16,696 nucleotides of DNA from positions 1 through 16,696 of the forward strand of contig JAUUSJ010000091.1 in assembly GCA_030841965.1 (NCBI GenBank). The letters run 5' to 3'. Under the pieces are notes generated by a model. The model made no database searches, was not told the DNA's origin, and was given only the letters and a program-made list of their open reading frames with translations. This document shows, one piece after another, positions 1 through 7,750 of the stretch. The translations under genes and the position numbers were made by a program. The stretch's first letter is position 1. Each line of letters opens with the position of its first letter. This DNA comes from Blautia sp. Lineage in GTDB: Bacteria > Bacillota > Clostridia > Lachnospirales > Lachnospiraceae.

Positions 1-90
1 AGGCGGCAAAAATCAGCGTATGTCGAAAAATCGTGGGAACGAACGTGTTTTTGGACCATATATCTATCTGCTCTCTCAGCGTTTGTCTCC
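1..90 (+). repeat. 218-bp palindromic element, copy A (3' part only)
   Basis: This is the right-hand portion of the element that is complete at 8110-8327. Bases 1-51 match 8242-8292 except for the last base. The terminal arm at 52-80 differs in sequence from the arms of the other copies, and its partner arm should lie before base 1. The conserved end box reads GCGTTTGTCTCC here instead of GCGTCTCC. A C/T-rich, G-poor tract follows to about 133. It lies just beyond the 3' end of the dUTPase gene, where no ordinary terminator is seen. Confidence 0.9.
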
Positions 91-138
91 ATTCTTACCC
101 CTAGTTCCTCATCCCCCTACTACCTTATCTGCATACCC

Positions 139-651
139 TTATTTCGTCGTACTCCCAAACCCCCCATTCCGAATCTCCGTCACCTCATCATCCACAGTAA
201 TCCCATACTCCATAAAAATCCCCTGAACAACCCCCGTATTCTTCTCCACCGTAACAACTTTCCCTTCATTTGAGTCATTCGTCACCTTCACAAAAATATG
301 CCCTTCATTATCCGAATAATAATAATCACTGTCAATAATCCCAACCGTATTATTCAACTGAAGACGATACTTAAACCCAAGTCCACTCCGAGGAAAACAT
401 TGAAGCACCCAATTCTCCTCCATCTTCACTCGAATCCCAGTCGGAAACTTAATCGTCTCAGATGGCGCGAGAGTAAACCGAATCGGTGAAAAAATATCAT
501 ATCCAGCACTCCCCCTCGTCGCTCTTCTTGGAAGCTGAATCTCCTGATAGAGCACCTCCATCTCCTCATTTGTCGCCGTCGAATCAAAATCCAACCAATC
601 TTTCTTAAACTGTTCTAAGCTGACCTTCTCAAACTTTGCGATACGTTTCAT
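139..651 (-). CDS. dut: dUTP diphosphatase-like protein (trimeric dUTPase fold)
   Basis: The 170-residue product carries the five motifs of the trimeric dUTPase/dCTP deaminase superfamily: AGYD (49-52), PRSGLGFK (87-94), GIIDSDY (104-110), a degenerate motif IV containing GVVQGIF (140-146), and the C-terminal NGGFGSTTK (162-170). Family members hydrolyse dUTP to dUMP and pyrophosphate, keeping uracil out of DNA and feeding dTMP synthesis. Two things are unusual: motif III has an insert (YYSDNEGH) where most enzymes have a short RGE, and motif IV lacks the common RIAQ form. About 45 N-terminal residues precede motif I. The ATG at 651 is preferred; a TTG at 666 is an alternative with GGGAG only 3 nt upstream. 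It lies downstream of nrdDG in the same direction, consistent with a dNTP-supply unit. A dCTP deaminase-type activity is less likely. Confidence 0.83.
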   Translation of the reverse strand: MKRIAKFEKVSLEQFKKDWLDFDSTATNEEMEVLYQEIQLPRRATRGSAGYDIFSPIRFTLAPSETIKFPTGIRVKMEENWVLQCFPRSGLGFKYRLQLNNTVGIIDSDYYYSDNEGHIFVKVTNDSNEGKVVTVEKNTGVVQGIFMEYGITVDDEVTEIRNGGFGSTTK

Positions 652-666
652 GATAACTAGGCTCAA

Positions 667-771
667 ACACTCCCAACCTCAGCCACGAGTCCTCAGATAT
701 GAGTCTTCTGTTGCGAATCTTTCGTCGCAACCCCTCAGTCGCAAGCGAAGAGCCATCCTCCTTTCTGTTCA
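667..771 (-). other. nrdG-dut spacer with a small hairpin
   Basis: The 105-nt gap between nrdG and the dUTPase gene contains a 7-bp perfect hairpin (710-716 with 725-731, loop of 8). No T-run follows it on the minus strand, so it is not an obvious terminator and dut may be read through from nrdG. No separate promoter was recognised. The spacer also has an AAAGGAGG (minus strand, about 764-757) that abuts an ATG at 756, beginning a 25-codon frame that ends at 679 in the dut frame. Confidence 0.4.
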
Positions 772-1350
772 CTAACAAGCATTCACCTTATCAAGCGGAA
801 TCCATAAATTCTGCTGAGGAATCATCACTTCCTTATCCGAATCCTCCGCTGTCTCCTCTTTCAATAAGACAATATACCCCGAAGTATTCTCAAGCGTCTG
901 TCTCACATCAATAATTCTCTGATTAGAGCTCCCCCTCCAGTGAAGCATAGGGTCTTTTAAATCCTCAATAAACCGCCCGTCCACAACAACATCCACCAGG
1001 GAGAGAAAAGGAAGTTCTCTTATCTCCTCCCAAGTAAAGCCCGTATAAAGCCAAATATTCTTCTTTGGAAATCTCTCCTTCACCTCATAGATAAGCTCAC
1101 CAATCTCAGAGCGGTTTGCAGGGTGGAGAGGGTCACCGCCGCTTAATGTGAGACCAGATATATGGTCTTTGGATAGAGCCTCGAATAATTCCTCTCTTGC
1201 CTCCTGGTCAAATGGGAGACCTCCACATAAATCCCAAGTGATAGGATTATGGCAATGTGGACATTGGTGAGTACATCCTGATACCCAGAGTACAACTCGA
1301 AGTCCGCAGCCATTTAGCATATCATCCTTTGTTATATTATGGTAGCGCAT
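772..1350 (-). CDS. nrdG: Anaerobic ribonucleoside-triphosphate reductase activating protein
   Basis: A radical-SAM activase of 192 residues. It has the CX3CX2C cluster motif (C26, C30, C33) that binds a 4Fe-4S centre, then a GG-containing SAM-binding stretch (LSGGDPLHP). NrdG uses reductive cleavage of S-adenosylmethionine to make the glycyl radical on NrdD. Its length is slightly above the usual 155-180 residues for the family. The ATG overlaps the nrdD stop codon (TAATG, bases 1348-1352), so the two are translationally coupled in one operon under the NrdR-box promoter at 3676-3704. Identification is very secure from the motif and neighbour. Confidence 0.96.
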   Translation of the reverse strand: MRYHNITKDDMLNGCGLRVVLWVSGCTHQCPHCHNPITWDLCGGLPFDQEAREELFEALSKDHISGLTLSGGDPLHPANRSEIGELIYEVKERFPKKNIWLYTGFTWEEIRELPFLSLVDVVVDGRFIEDLKDPMLHWRGSSNQRIIDVRQTLENTSGYIVLLKEETAEDSDKEVMIPQQNLWIPLDKVNAC

Positions 1351-3485
1351 TACATACTCTTCCTTTCTTTGATTTCTTCCATCTTTGCGTCATTTAGTCG
1401 GCTATCTCCCTTGACACGCGAGTAAGACAGATAACCATTCATACGGTCAATTTTCGTCAAGTTGCGGCTTCCGCATTCTGGGCAGACATCCATGCTAAGC
1501 TCCTCATGTCCACAGTCGTCACAGTAGGCGAGAGATAAATTGACTCCCTCATAAAGTCCCATCTTCATGGCGCGGCGAACGAGAGTCTTGATGGCGTCGA
1601 GATTATAGTCGATAGGATACTTGACATACTGAATTTTACCTCCGTTGGATAATTCCCAGAAACGGTACTCCAAATCCTGCTTCTCGATAGGGGAGATATC
1701 CTCAGAGACATGGCAGTGGAAACCATTGCTCACATAGGCGCGGTCGGATACATTCTCGATAATTCCGTATTTTTTGCGGAACTGTGTTACTTGGAGGCCA
1801 CATAGGTTTTCCGCCGGGGTTGCATAAATTGCGTACAGATTGCCGTCTTCTTTTTTAAATTCGTCTACTTTTTTATTGATGTATTTTAGAACTTCTAATG
1901 CAAACTCGCCGTCCTCCACGAGTGATTTTTTATTGTGAAGCTGCTGAAGTTCATTAAAGGCAGTGATTCCAAAGGAGGCAGTTGCCGTCTTTAGGAGCGG
2001 TTTAATCTTATCATGTATTCCCAGATTACCTCCGTAGAAGCCACCCTCACAGTAAGCGAGAGGGTTGGTGGATGCTTTCATCTCTCCAAGGTAAGCGTAG
2101 GTGCGAATATGTAATTGACGAATCAAATTAAGGTAATAATCAAGCACCTCGTAAAAATCCTTTCCCTCTTGTTGCGCTTTGGCGTAAATCATTGGAAGGT
2201 GGAGGCTGACAACACCGATATTAAAACGACCGATAAAGACAGGAGTATCGTTCTCATCGGCAGGATTCATACCTCCCTTTCGGTACCAAGGAGACAGGAA
2301 GGCGCGACATCCCATAGGACTGATAATTTCCCCGTATTTTTTGTACATGCTGGAAATATATCCCTCGCCAGTTAAGCTAAGCCAATCTGGATACATCGTC
2401 TTAGCGGAACAGCGGATACCAGCCTCAAAAACATCCTCGAGCTCTCCTCCTGGTCCATGTAGTTTTTCGTCGTATAAAAATACAATCTTAGGAAAAAGTA
2501 CTGGTTTTTTATGACCCTTTTTACCTTGGCCTTTTCTTCTTACATTTAACATCGAGATAGTGCCCATCTTGGCAAAATATCCAGTTCCAGTTCCCGCAGT
2601 TACGGTGATGAAAGGATAGTCACCGCGGCTTGAGGAGACGCTGTTAAACTTATATTCTAATCCCTGAAATCCCTGGTTAAATTCATACTGGACATCTTTT
2701 AGGGCTTCTTTTTTTGCCACTTCCTTGCTAAGACCGAGAGAGAGGTATTTCTTTTTCGCTCTCTGGTAGGATTTCTCAGCGTAAGGCTCTAGTATACACT
2801 CGATACTAGGCACAGTAAAGCCACCGTACTGTTGGCTCGCCGCACTTAGGACGATATCTCCGATGACATCGAAGGCGACATCGAGAGATTTTGGCTCATT
2901 ATACCAGAGGTTTCCCATCTCAAAGCCGCCGCTTAGAACATTCTTCACATCGAAAAGGCAACAATTCATCGTATCTCTTCTCGCCGACATATCGTGAATA
3001 TAAATATATCCGTCACGACAGGCTTGAAGCTCTTCTGTCGTGAGGAAGAATTTTTTATAGAGCTCTTTATTGAGTTCATTGAAGATAAGGCTTCGCTTTG
3101 TAGATACGAGAGCGCTGTCCGTATTGCTATTTTCCTTATCTCCGATATACATAATGGACTGGCTTTTCTTATATACCTCGTCGAGCATTTGGACAAAGTC
3201 CTGTTTATAGTTTCGGTAGTCCTTATAGCTCTTTGCGACAGCAGGATTCGTCTGCTCGAGAGCACTTTCCACGATATTATGCATCTGAGCGATGTGGATT
3301 TCATTTTGGTGAAGCTCGTATGCCTTCTCCTCCACATAATTACAGATAAATTGTAATTCCTCGTCCGTGAAGGTGACAAGAGCGCGGTAAGCAGATTTAT
3401 TTACTGCGGTCACTACTTTTTGAACATTAAAGGCTTCCTTCGTATTATCCTTTTTTATAATTTTTACTTGACTCATATCGTACAT
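1350..3485 (-). CDS. nrdD: Anaerobic ribonucleoside-triphosphate reductase (class III)
   Basis: The catalytic subunit (711 residues from this start) converts ribonucleoside triphosphates to deoxyribonucleotides without oxygen. The N-terminal 90 or so residues resemble the allosteric ATP-cone, the middle is the ten-stranded glycyl-radical barrel with MNCCLFD near 175, and the C-terminus has the zinc site C655, C658, C668, C671 followed by the glycyl-radical loop RMNGYL with Gly684. A residue at or near the MNCC pair is typical of the family. Three in-frame ATGs occur at 3494, 3485 and 3476; the one at 3485 is chosen because AGGGGA lies about 8 nt upstream, whereas it abuts the first and is too far from the third. 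The gene overlaps nrdG by one base pair. Expression should follow NrdR control through the two boxes in the 5' leader. Confidence 0.97.
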   Translation of the reverse strand: MYDMSQVKIIKKDNTKEAFNVQKVVTAVNKSAYRALVTFTDEELQFICNYVEEKAYELHQNEIHIAQMHNIVESALEQTNPAVAKSYKDYRNYKQDFVQMLDEVYKKSQSIMYIGDKENSNTDSALVSTKRSLIFNELNKELYKKFFLTTEELQACRDGYIYIHDMSARRDTMNCCLFDVKNVLSGGFEMGNLWYNEPKSLDVAFDVIGDIVLSAASQQYGGFTVPSIECILEPYAEKSYQRAKKKYLSLGLSKEVAKKEALKDVQYEFNQGFQGLEYKFNSVSSSRGDYPFITVTAGTGTGYFAKMGTISMLNVRRKGQGKKGHKKPVLFPKIVFLYDEKLHGPGGELEDVFEAGIRCSAKTMYPDWLSLTGEGYISSMYKKYGEIISPMGCRAFLSPWYRKGGMNPADENDTPVFIGRFNIGVVSLHLPMIYAKAQQEGKDFYEVLDYYLNLIRQLHIRTYAYLGEMKASTNPLAYCEGGFYGGNLGIHDKIKPLLKTATASFGITAFNELQQLHNKKSLVEDGEFALEVLKYINKKVDEFKKEDGNLYAIYATPAENLCGLQVTQFRKKYGIIENVSDRAYVSNGFHCHVSEDISPIEKQDLEYRFWELSNGGKIQYVKYPIDYNLDAIKTLVRRAMKMGLYEGVNLSLAYCDDCGHEELSMDVCPECGSRNLTKIDRMNGYLSYSRVKGDSRLNDAKMEEIKERKSM

Positions 3486-3619
3486 GAGAAACATCCCCTT
3501 TTTATCTATGATTTATAAATTGAAATAAATCAAATATTGATTTCAAAAAATAGGCTGAATATTTAAAAAAAATAATGCCTATATCTGTATTCTTTTTGTT
3601 TTCACTAAAAAAACAGACA

Positions 3620-3634
3620 ACAATATATAGTGTT
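3620..3634. promoter_or_regulatory. NrdR box 1
   Basis: ACAATATATAGTGTT matches the NrdR-box pattern (roughly ACAxTATATxxTGTT). It lies about 35-50 nt downstream of the predicted nrdD transcription start. NrdR is the ATP/dATP-sensing repressor of bacterial ribonucleotide reductase genes. Confidence 0.8.
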
Positions 3635-3648
3635 GGAAATTTCTAAAA

Positions 3649-3663
3649 ACACTATATAATGTT
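3649..3663. promoter_or_regulatory. NrdR box 2
   Basis: ACACTATATAATGTT is the second NrdR box. It differs from box 1 at two positions and starts 29 bp away, close to three helical turns, as usual for paired boxes. It lies directly after the predicted start site, so bound repressor would block RNA polymerase. Confidence 0.82.
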
Positions 3664-3675
3664 GAAAACAAATCC

Positions 3676-3704
3676 ATAGTATCATTGACATAGGGGAATG
3701 TCAA
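3676..3704 (-). promoter_or_regulatory. SigA-type promoter of nrdD-nrdG(-dut)
   Basis: On the minus strand, TTGACA (3704-3699), a 17-nt spacer and TACTAT (3681-3676) give a near-consensus housekeeping promoter. The start site is expected near 3669, leaving a leader of about 180 nt that holds both NrdR boxes. Confidence 0.82.
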
Positions 3705-3761
3705 GGTAAAATATAGCGGAATATTTTTTGGGGATTTTGATGTTTTTCCCGAAAAATACTC

Positions 3762-3790
3762 TTGACAAAAAAGGGAGAGAGAAATATAGA
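3762..3790 (+). promoter_or_regulatory. Orphan divergent SigA-type promoter
   Basis: On the plus strand, TTGACA (3762-3767), a 17-nt spacer and TATAGA (3785-3790) resemble a good housekeeping promoter. No convincing plus-strand gene follows before the convergent protease gene. A transcript from about 3797 would run through the DnaA boxes to the hairpin at 3988-4036. This A-rich stretch could give such a match by chance. Confidence 0.45.
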
Positions 3791-3867
3791 AAAGAATATC
3801 AAAAAAGGAAAAAATTAGAGAAAATAGGAAGTGGGATATTTTCAGAGAAAAAAGGGGATGGGAAAAG

Positions 3868-3929
3868 TTATCCACAATAAAATGTGGATAATGTGGATAA
3901 CTATGAGAAATTTATCCAAAGTATCCACA
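3868..3929. promoter_or_regulatory. Cluster of five DnaA boxes
   Basis: Three perfect TTATCCACA boxes are present: 3868-3876 (plus), 3883-3891 (minus) and 3892-3900 (minus), the last two directly abutting. Two one-mismatch boxes follow: TTATCCAAA at 3912-3920 and GTATCCACA at 3921-3929, also abutting. This density in a non-coding region suggests genuine DnaA binding. It lies about 160-230 bp upstream of the nrdD promoter. It could regulate nrdD or sequester DnaA; no dnaA or dnaN is nearby to suggest the main origin. Confidence 0.8.
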
Positions 3930-3987
3930 ACAAAAAAGTATCATTGAGCATTTCGCTTAAAAGATAACGTAAGATTTTATCTAAAAA

Positions 3988-4036
3988 CCCATTTCTATAT
4001 AGGTTTTCATGACTATCACGAATATATAGAAATGGG
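3988..4036 (-). terminator. Rho-independent terminator of the protease gene
   Basis: A 14-bp perfect inverted repeat (3988-4001 with 4023-4036) is followed on the minus strand by TTTTTAG. It lies 40 bp after the protease stop codon. The stem is AT-rich apart from the terminal GGG/CCC. The 21-nt loop can pair further (TCGTGA with TCATGA). It may also stop plus-strand transcription from 3762-3790. Confidence 0.7.
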
Positions 4037-4075
4037 AATATCGAAAAATAAATTTTTTAGTTTTTGCTATATGTA

Positions 4076-6865
4076 TTATTTTATTGTCAAGGTCTTAACA
4101 ACTACATTTCCAGATTTATCTTTCGCGTAGAAAGAATAGGTTCCCCTAGAGGATACGGTGATGGACTTCGACTTGCTAAAGGAAGATAGTTTTGTTCCTT
4201 TTGATTTTAGGTAGGAAGCGCTATGTTTGGATTTTGCGTAGCGAACCTCGCTAAGACCAGAAACAGAATCCGATGCTTTTACGGTAATAATGTATTTCCC
4301 TCCTGACTTTTTATAGGATAGGGAGAGGGAAGGGGCTGTCTCGTCTATTGTGATTGTTTTTGTGACATAATTTCCTGCCTTATCCTTAGCGTAGAAGGAA
4401 TAAATATTTTGAGATGCCGTGATTGTTTTGGTACCGGTGAAGGCTCCCAGCTTTGTTCCATTTGATTTTAGGTAGGAGGCGGAATGTTTTCCTCTTGTAT
4501 AGCGGACTTCACTCATACCTGATGCAGAGTCGGATGCCTTGATTGTAATTTTATATTTTGTTCCTGACTTTTTGTAGGATAGGGAGAGGGAAGGAGCTGT
4601 TTTATCGAAGCTTACTTTTATGACTTTTACAGCCTGGTTCCCAGCATTATCCTGAGCATAAATCGTATAATAGCCTTCCTTTGTCACATATGGCTTTGTG
4701 CCAGCGGCGAGAGATTTGCCGTTTTCTCCATTTTTAAAGTAGGAGACGGATTGTTTTCCGTAGGCATATCTTCGGATACGAGTGCAGGAACCGCCAGTAT
4801 CTTTTACGCTCACAGATAGGTAGGCACCGTCTTTTCTAGGAAGTACGGTAGGAGTGATGGTAGGAGGGGTTGTATCCTCCTTATAAGTTTTTCCCTGTAA
4901 AATAGAAACTGCCAAGCCTGCATCGATGATTCCATTTGTGGATACTTTATTTTGCAGAGCAGATAGAGTCCTTGTCGCTGACAAGAGGATATTTTTCGCT
5001 CTGGCAGGATATAAAGTAGAATCGTAGGCGTAGAGCATTGCAGCGACGCCCGTGACAAATGGAGCGGCCATAGAAGTACCGGAATCATAACCGTATTTTC
5101 CGACAATCGTGCTGCATATATTAGAACCTGGAGCGGCCATAGAGACAGCCTTTGGTCCATAATTAGAAAAATAAGAGAGTGTGCCGTCTGAGTCAATCGA
5201 GGTAACTCCCACGGTATTTGTCAAATTATAGGAGCATGGATAGCTTGGTTCTTCGTCGATATCCGTTCCGTATCCATTGCCTGCTGAACAGATAAATAAC
5301 ATATTAGACTCGGTGATTGCCAGTTTTAGGGCAGGGTCATCATTGTCACAGTTCCAGCTTGCATTACAAATCTTGGCTCCGTTATAGGAGGCATATTTGA
5401 TAGCCTTAATAATATTGGCAGTATCTCCCTCAGCGTCTGGTCCTCCTGCTGTTTTTAGAGACATGATTTTTACATCTACATTCGAGGCGACGCCGGCGAT
5501 ACCAAAATTATTGTTAGCGGTGGCGGCGATGATACCTGCGCATCGTGTTCCGTGATTATCATTATCTTTTTTGTTGGCGGTAGTGCCAGAATAATGGCAG
5601 ACGGAGGCATCATCATTATAAAAATCCCATCCATATATATCGTCTGCATATCCGTTATTATCATCATCCACGCCGTCCGTTCCCTCAAGCTCCGCCTTAT
5701 TATACCACATATGGTCTTTTAAATCCTTATGCTGATAGTCTACTCCTGTATCGATAACGGCGACAATAACTTCATTCGGGGATTGAAGATTTTGCCAGGC
5801 ACTGAGGACATTGATGTCAATTCCACTGGACGAGGGGGAACTTTGGGATTTGTCAGGAATCACTGTCCCGTTATTATAAAGTCCCCATTGCTTATCAAAA
5901 AAGGTGTCATTGGGAAGAGAGGAGGTGATAGTATCTGACATCTCCTCTACCTCACTGCCCTCCTCGGCACTTGAAAAGGAATATTTATAGTTCGGCTGAA
6001 TAATCGAAATCTCCTCAATCGTGCTTAAAATAGCGATATCTTCCTCGATTACTGTCTTAGAGGATGCGGAAAAAACTGCAATTCCGTCTGAGTAGGAATC
6101 TAAGGTTGTCTCTGGGAGCATCTCGGCGATTTCGTCTATCTTACTTTCAGAGACATCGGTCTTAAACTGAACAAGAAGTTCATTATCATCATATTCCGAA
6201 GGGTCTTCTGTCGCAATCTCGATATCCTCGACTGTCTCATAAGCATTCTCATCCGTAGTTGATTCTGTCTCATTATCACTCTCAGTAGTTGTCTTGGAAA
6301 CTTCTGTGGATGTCTTGGAGCTATCTTCGCTCTTAGAGGAATCTTCGTCATCCTCAGAATCCTCACTGTCATCCTTGGAATCGCTGTCTTCTTTGTCATC
6401 CGTATTTTCGTCATCAGAAGAATCAGCATTATCTTTTGAGTTATCATTCTCCTTGGAATCACTGGTATTTTTTGAGCCATTTCCATTGCTGTTGGAATCA
6501 GCGTTATCTTTTGAGCCATCACTCTCGTCGTTAAAATCACTGCTTTCCTTTGCGCTATCACTATTCTCATTGGAGTCTTTAGCGTCTTTGGAAGAATTCG
6601 TGTCCTTAGTCGAAGTCTCGGTTTCTGATATTGTGGAAGAGGCTTCGGTTTCTATATCTTCTTTTGTCGCTACCTTATAGGAGGAAGTTTCTATAGTAGA
6701 AGAAATGGTGTCTGCTATCATAGAATTATGTATTTCATCCGTGGAGGCGGCGAGAACGGGAAGACATTGTGTACATGCGATAATAGAAGAGAGGGAATAG
6801 CAAAGGACAAATTTTGCGTATTTTTTTCGCTTCTCTTTTAAAAAATTAAAAAAATCTTTTCTCAA
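4076..6865 (-). CDS. Secreted subtilisin-family serine protease with Ig-like repeats
   Basis: A 929-residue S8 peptidase. In order: a signal peptide (about 1-40, ending PVLAA), a Ser/Asp/Glu/Lys/Asn-rich low-complexity linker (about 75-205), a propeptide-like domain (about 225-296), then the catalytic domain (about 320-655) with Asp372 (IDTGVD), His438 (NHGT), oxyanion Asn530 (SAGN) and Ser598 (GTSMAAP). The triad is intact, so the enzyme should be active. Three related Ig-like repeats of about 85-90 residues follow (about 665-755, 756-840, 841-929), each ending in a Y-F/I-Y-A-x-D-x-A/S-G-N pattern. There is no LPXTG or C-terminal membrane segment, so it is probably released or held non-covalently. 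The start is TTG at 6865 with AAAGGAGA 8 nt upstream. It is monocistronic, with its own terminator. Substrate is unknown. Confidence 0.93.
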   Translation of the reverse strand: MRKDFFNFLKEKRKKYAKFVLCYSLSSIIACTQCLPVLAASTDEIHNSMIADTISSTIETSSYKVATKEDIETEASSTISETETSTKDTNSSKDAKDSNENSDSAKESSDFNDESDGSKDNADSNSNGNGSKNTSDSKENDNSKDNADSSDDENTDDKEDSDSKDDSEDSEDDEDSSKSEDSSKTSTEVSKTTTESDNETESTTDENAYETVEDIEIATEDPSEYDDNELLVQFKTDVSESKIDEIAEMLPETTLDSYSDGIAVFSASSKTVIEEDIAILSTIEEISIIQPNYKYSFSSAEEGSEVEEMSDTITSSLPNDTFFDKQWGLYNNGTVIPDKSQSSPSSSGIDINVLSAWQNLQSPNEVIVAVIDTGVDYQHKDLKDHMWYNKAELEGTDGVDDDNNGYADDIYGWDFYNDDASVCHYSGTTANKKDNDNHGTRCAGIIAATANNNFGIAGVASNVDVKIMSLKTAGGPDAEGDTANIIKAIKYASYNGAKICNASWNCDNDDPALKLAITESNMLFICSAGNGYGTDIDEEPSYPCSYNLTNTVGVTSIDSDGTLSYFSNYGPKAVSMAAPGSNICSTIVGKYGYDSGTSMAAPFVTGVAAMLYAYDSTLYPARAKNILLSATRTLSALQNKVSTNGIIDAGLAVSILQGKTYKEDTTPPTITPTVLPRKDGAYLSVSVKDTGGSCTRIRRYAYGKQSVSYFKNGENGKSLAAGTKPYVTKEGYYTIYAQDNAGNQAVKVIKVSFDKTAPSLSLSYKKSGTKYKITIKASDSASGMSEVRYTRGKHSASYLKSNGTKLGAFTGTKTITASQNIYSFYAKDKAGNYVTKTITIDETAPSLSLSYKKSGGKYIITVKASDSVSGLSEVRYAKSKHSASYLKSKGTKLSSFSKSKSITVSSRGTYSFYAKDKSGNVVVKTLTIK

Positions 6866-6946
6866 ATAAAATATCTCCTTTCAAAAAATTTCAATTAAAA
6901 AAATTAAAAATAAAAAATTTGTAAATTCATTTGTTTATATTTTTTT

Positions 6947-6975
6947 AGTATATAATAAATTGAAAAAAATTTCCA
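6947..6975 (-). promoter_or_regulatory. Possible promoter of the protease gene
   Basis: On the minus strand, TGGAAA (6975-6970), a 17-nt spacer and TATACT (6952-6947) form a moderate SigA match about 80 bp upstream of the TTG start. The surrounding DNA is extremely AT-rich, which raises the chance of a false match. Confidence 0.38.
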
Positions 6976-7031
6976 TAGGAAAATGAAAAAGCTTTCTGAA
7001 TCTGAATAAGAAGTTTTGGGGGAAGGGTGGG

Positions 7032-7249
7032 GGAGACGCCGAGAGAGCAAGCAGATATATGTCCCGCAAACACGTTCGTTCCCACGATTTTTCGACATAC
7101 GCCGATTTTTGCCGCCTCCCGCAAACTCGCGCCTTCGGCACTCAAACAGTGCTCCAGCGGCAAAGCTAAGTATATCGAAAAATCGCTCCACTCTCTATCG
7201 TTTTCGGGGCATATATCTGCTTGCTCTCTCGGCTGTATGTTGGCGAAAC
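7032..7249 (-). repeat. 218-bp palindromic element, copy B (complete)
   Basis: Reverse complement of copy C (8110-8327) and exactly the same length. The terminal arms at 7038-7066 and 7205-7233 pair over 29 positions with one exception (T7062 opposite G). The 138-bp core differs from copy C at two positions only. Box GGAGACGC marks one end and TTGGCGAAAC the other. A purine-rich tract (7010-7031; pyrimidine-rich on the element's own strand) adjoins the GGAGACGC end. It lies upstream of the protease gene. Confidence 0.95.
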
Positions 7250-7690
7250 GTAAGATAGAGAAATGACAAAAGTGATATTTTGATTGTTAATATTGGTAGC
7301 GTAATGTGTTGTATGGGGTCAGTAGATGCCATGAGTTGTCATGAGTTGTCTATTGGGTTCATGATAATCTGGTGAATTTTATTTTTCTATTTCGCCTTTA
7401 TGTCCTCTAATGGTACTATAGCTAAAGTTTTTCCAAGCGGTGCAAGCACTTTTAGAAGAGTACTCAGTTGAGGGCTTGTGTATCCTTTTTTTATAATAAA
7501 TAAGCCAGAAAACCTATGTGTCTTTAGACCGTGGGATGAATGGCATTACACTCGACGAAGTATATTAAAAACATTGTATTTCAACAAAACACATGATATA
7601 GTGCAAATATGTAAGCACATCATATTCGTACTTTGACAAGTTAAAATAGATGGTTGTACTGTCTAATCGTACCGTACGTAAAATTTTAAA

Positions 7691-7744
7691 CGTCAGTTAG
7701 CCTTCTGCAAAAAGTGTAGTCATACCGCTTACAGCAAAAAGTAA
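7691..7744 (+). pseudogene. Possible remnant of tnpB 3' end
   Basis: One frame reads FCKKCSHTAYSKK then stop (7703-7744). It resembles the second CX2C half of the TnpB zinc ribbon, normally followed by ADxNAxxNI. That continuation is missing, and a different frame downstream reads NLNIKLLK then stop before 7851. The match is short, so this is a tentative fossil of the RNA-guided nuclease gene. Confidence 0.3.
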
Positions 7745-7750
7745 CGTTGT

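Noticed and set aside
710..731. Hairpin between nrdG and dut as a terminator
   Set aside because: Only 7 bp and no T-run on the minus strand.
3868..3929. The DnaA cluster as the chromosomal origin
   Set aside because: No dnaA, dnaN, recF or gyrB nearby; a regulatory or titration site is more economical.
3858..3947. A 29-codon frame over the DnaA boxes
   Set aside because: The AGGGG before it abuts the ATG, and the codons are simply the repeated DnaA 9-mers.
6904..7191. Open frame on the minus strand through copy B (product starting MERFFDIL)
   Set aside because: It runs straight through the palindromic repeat, and the same peptide appears from copy C. It has no ribosome binding site and the repeat's pairing explains its conservation.
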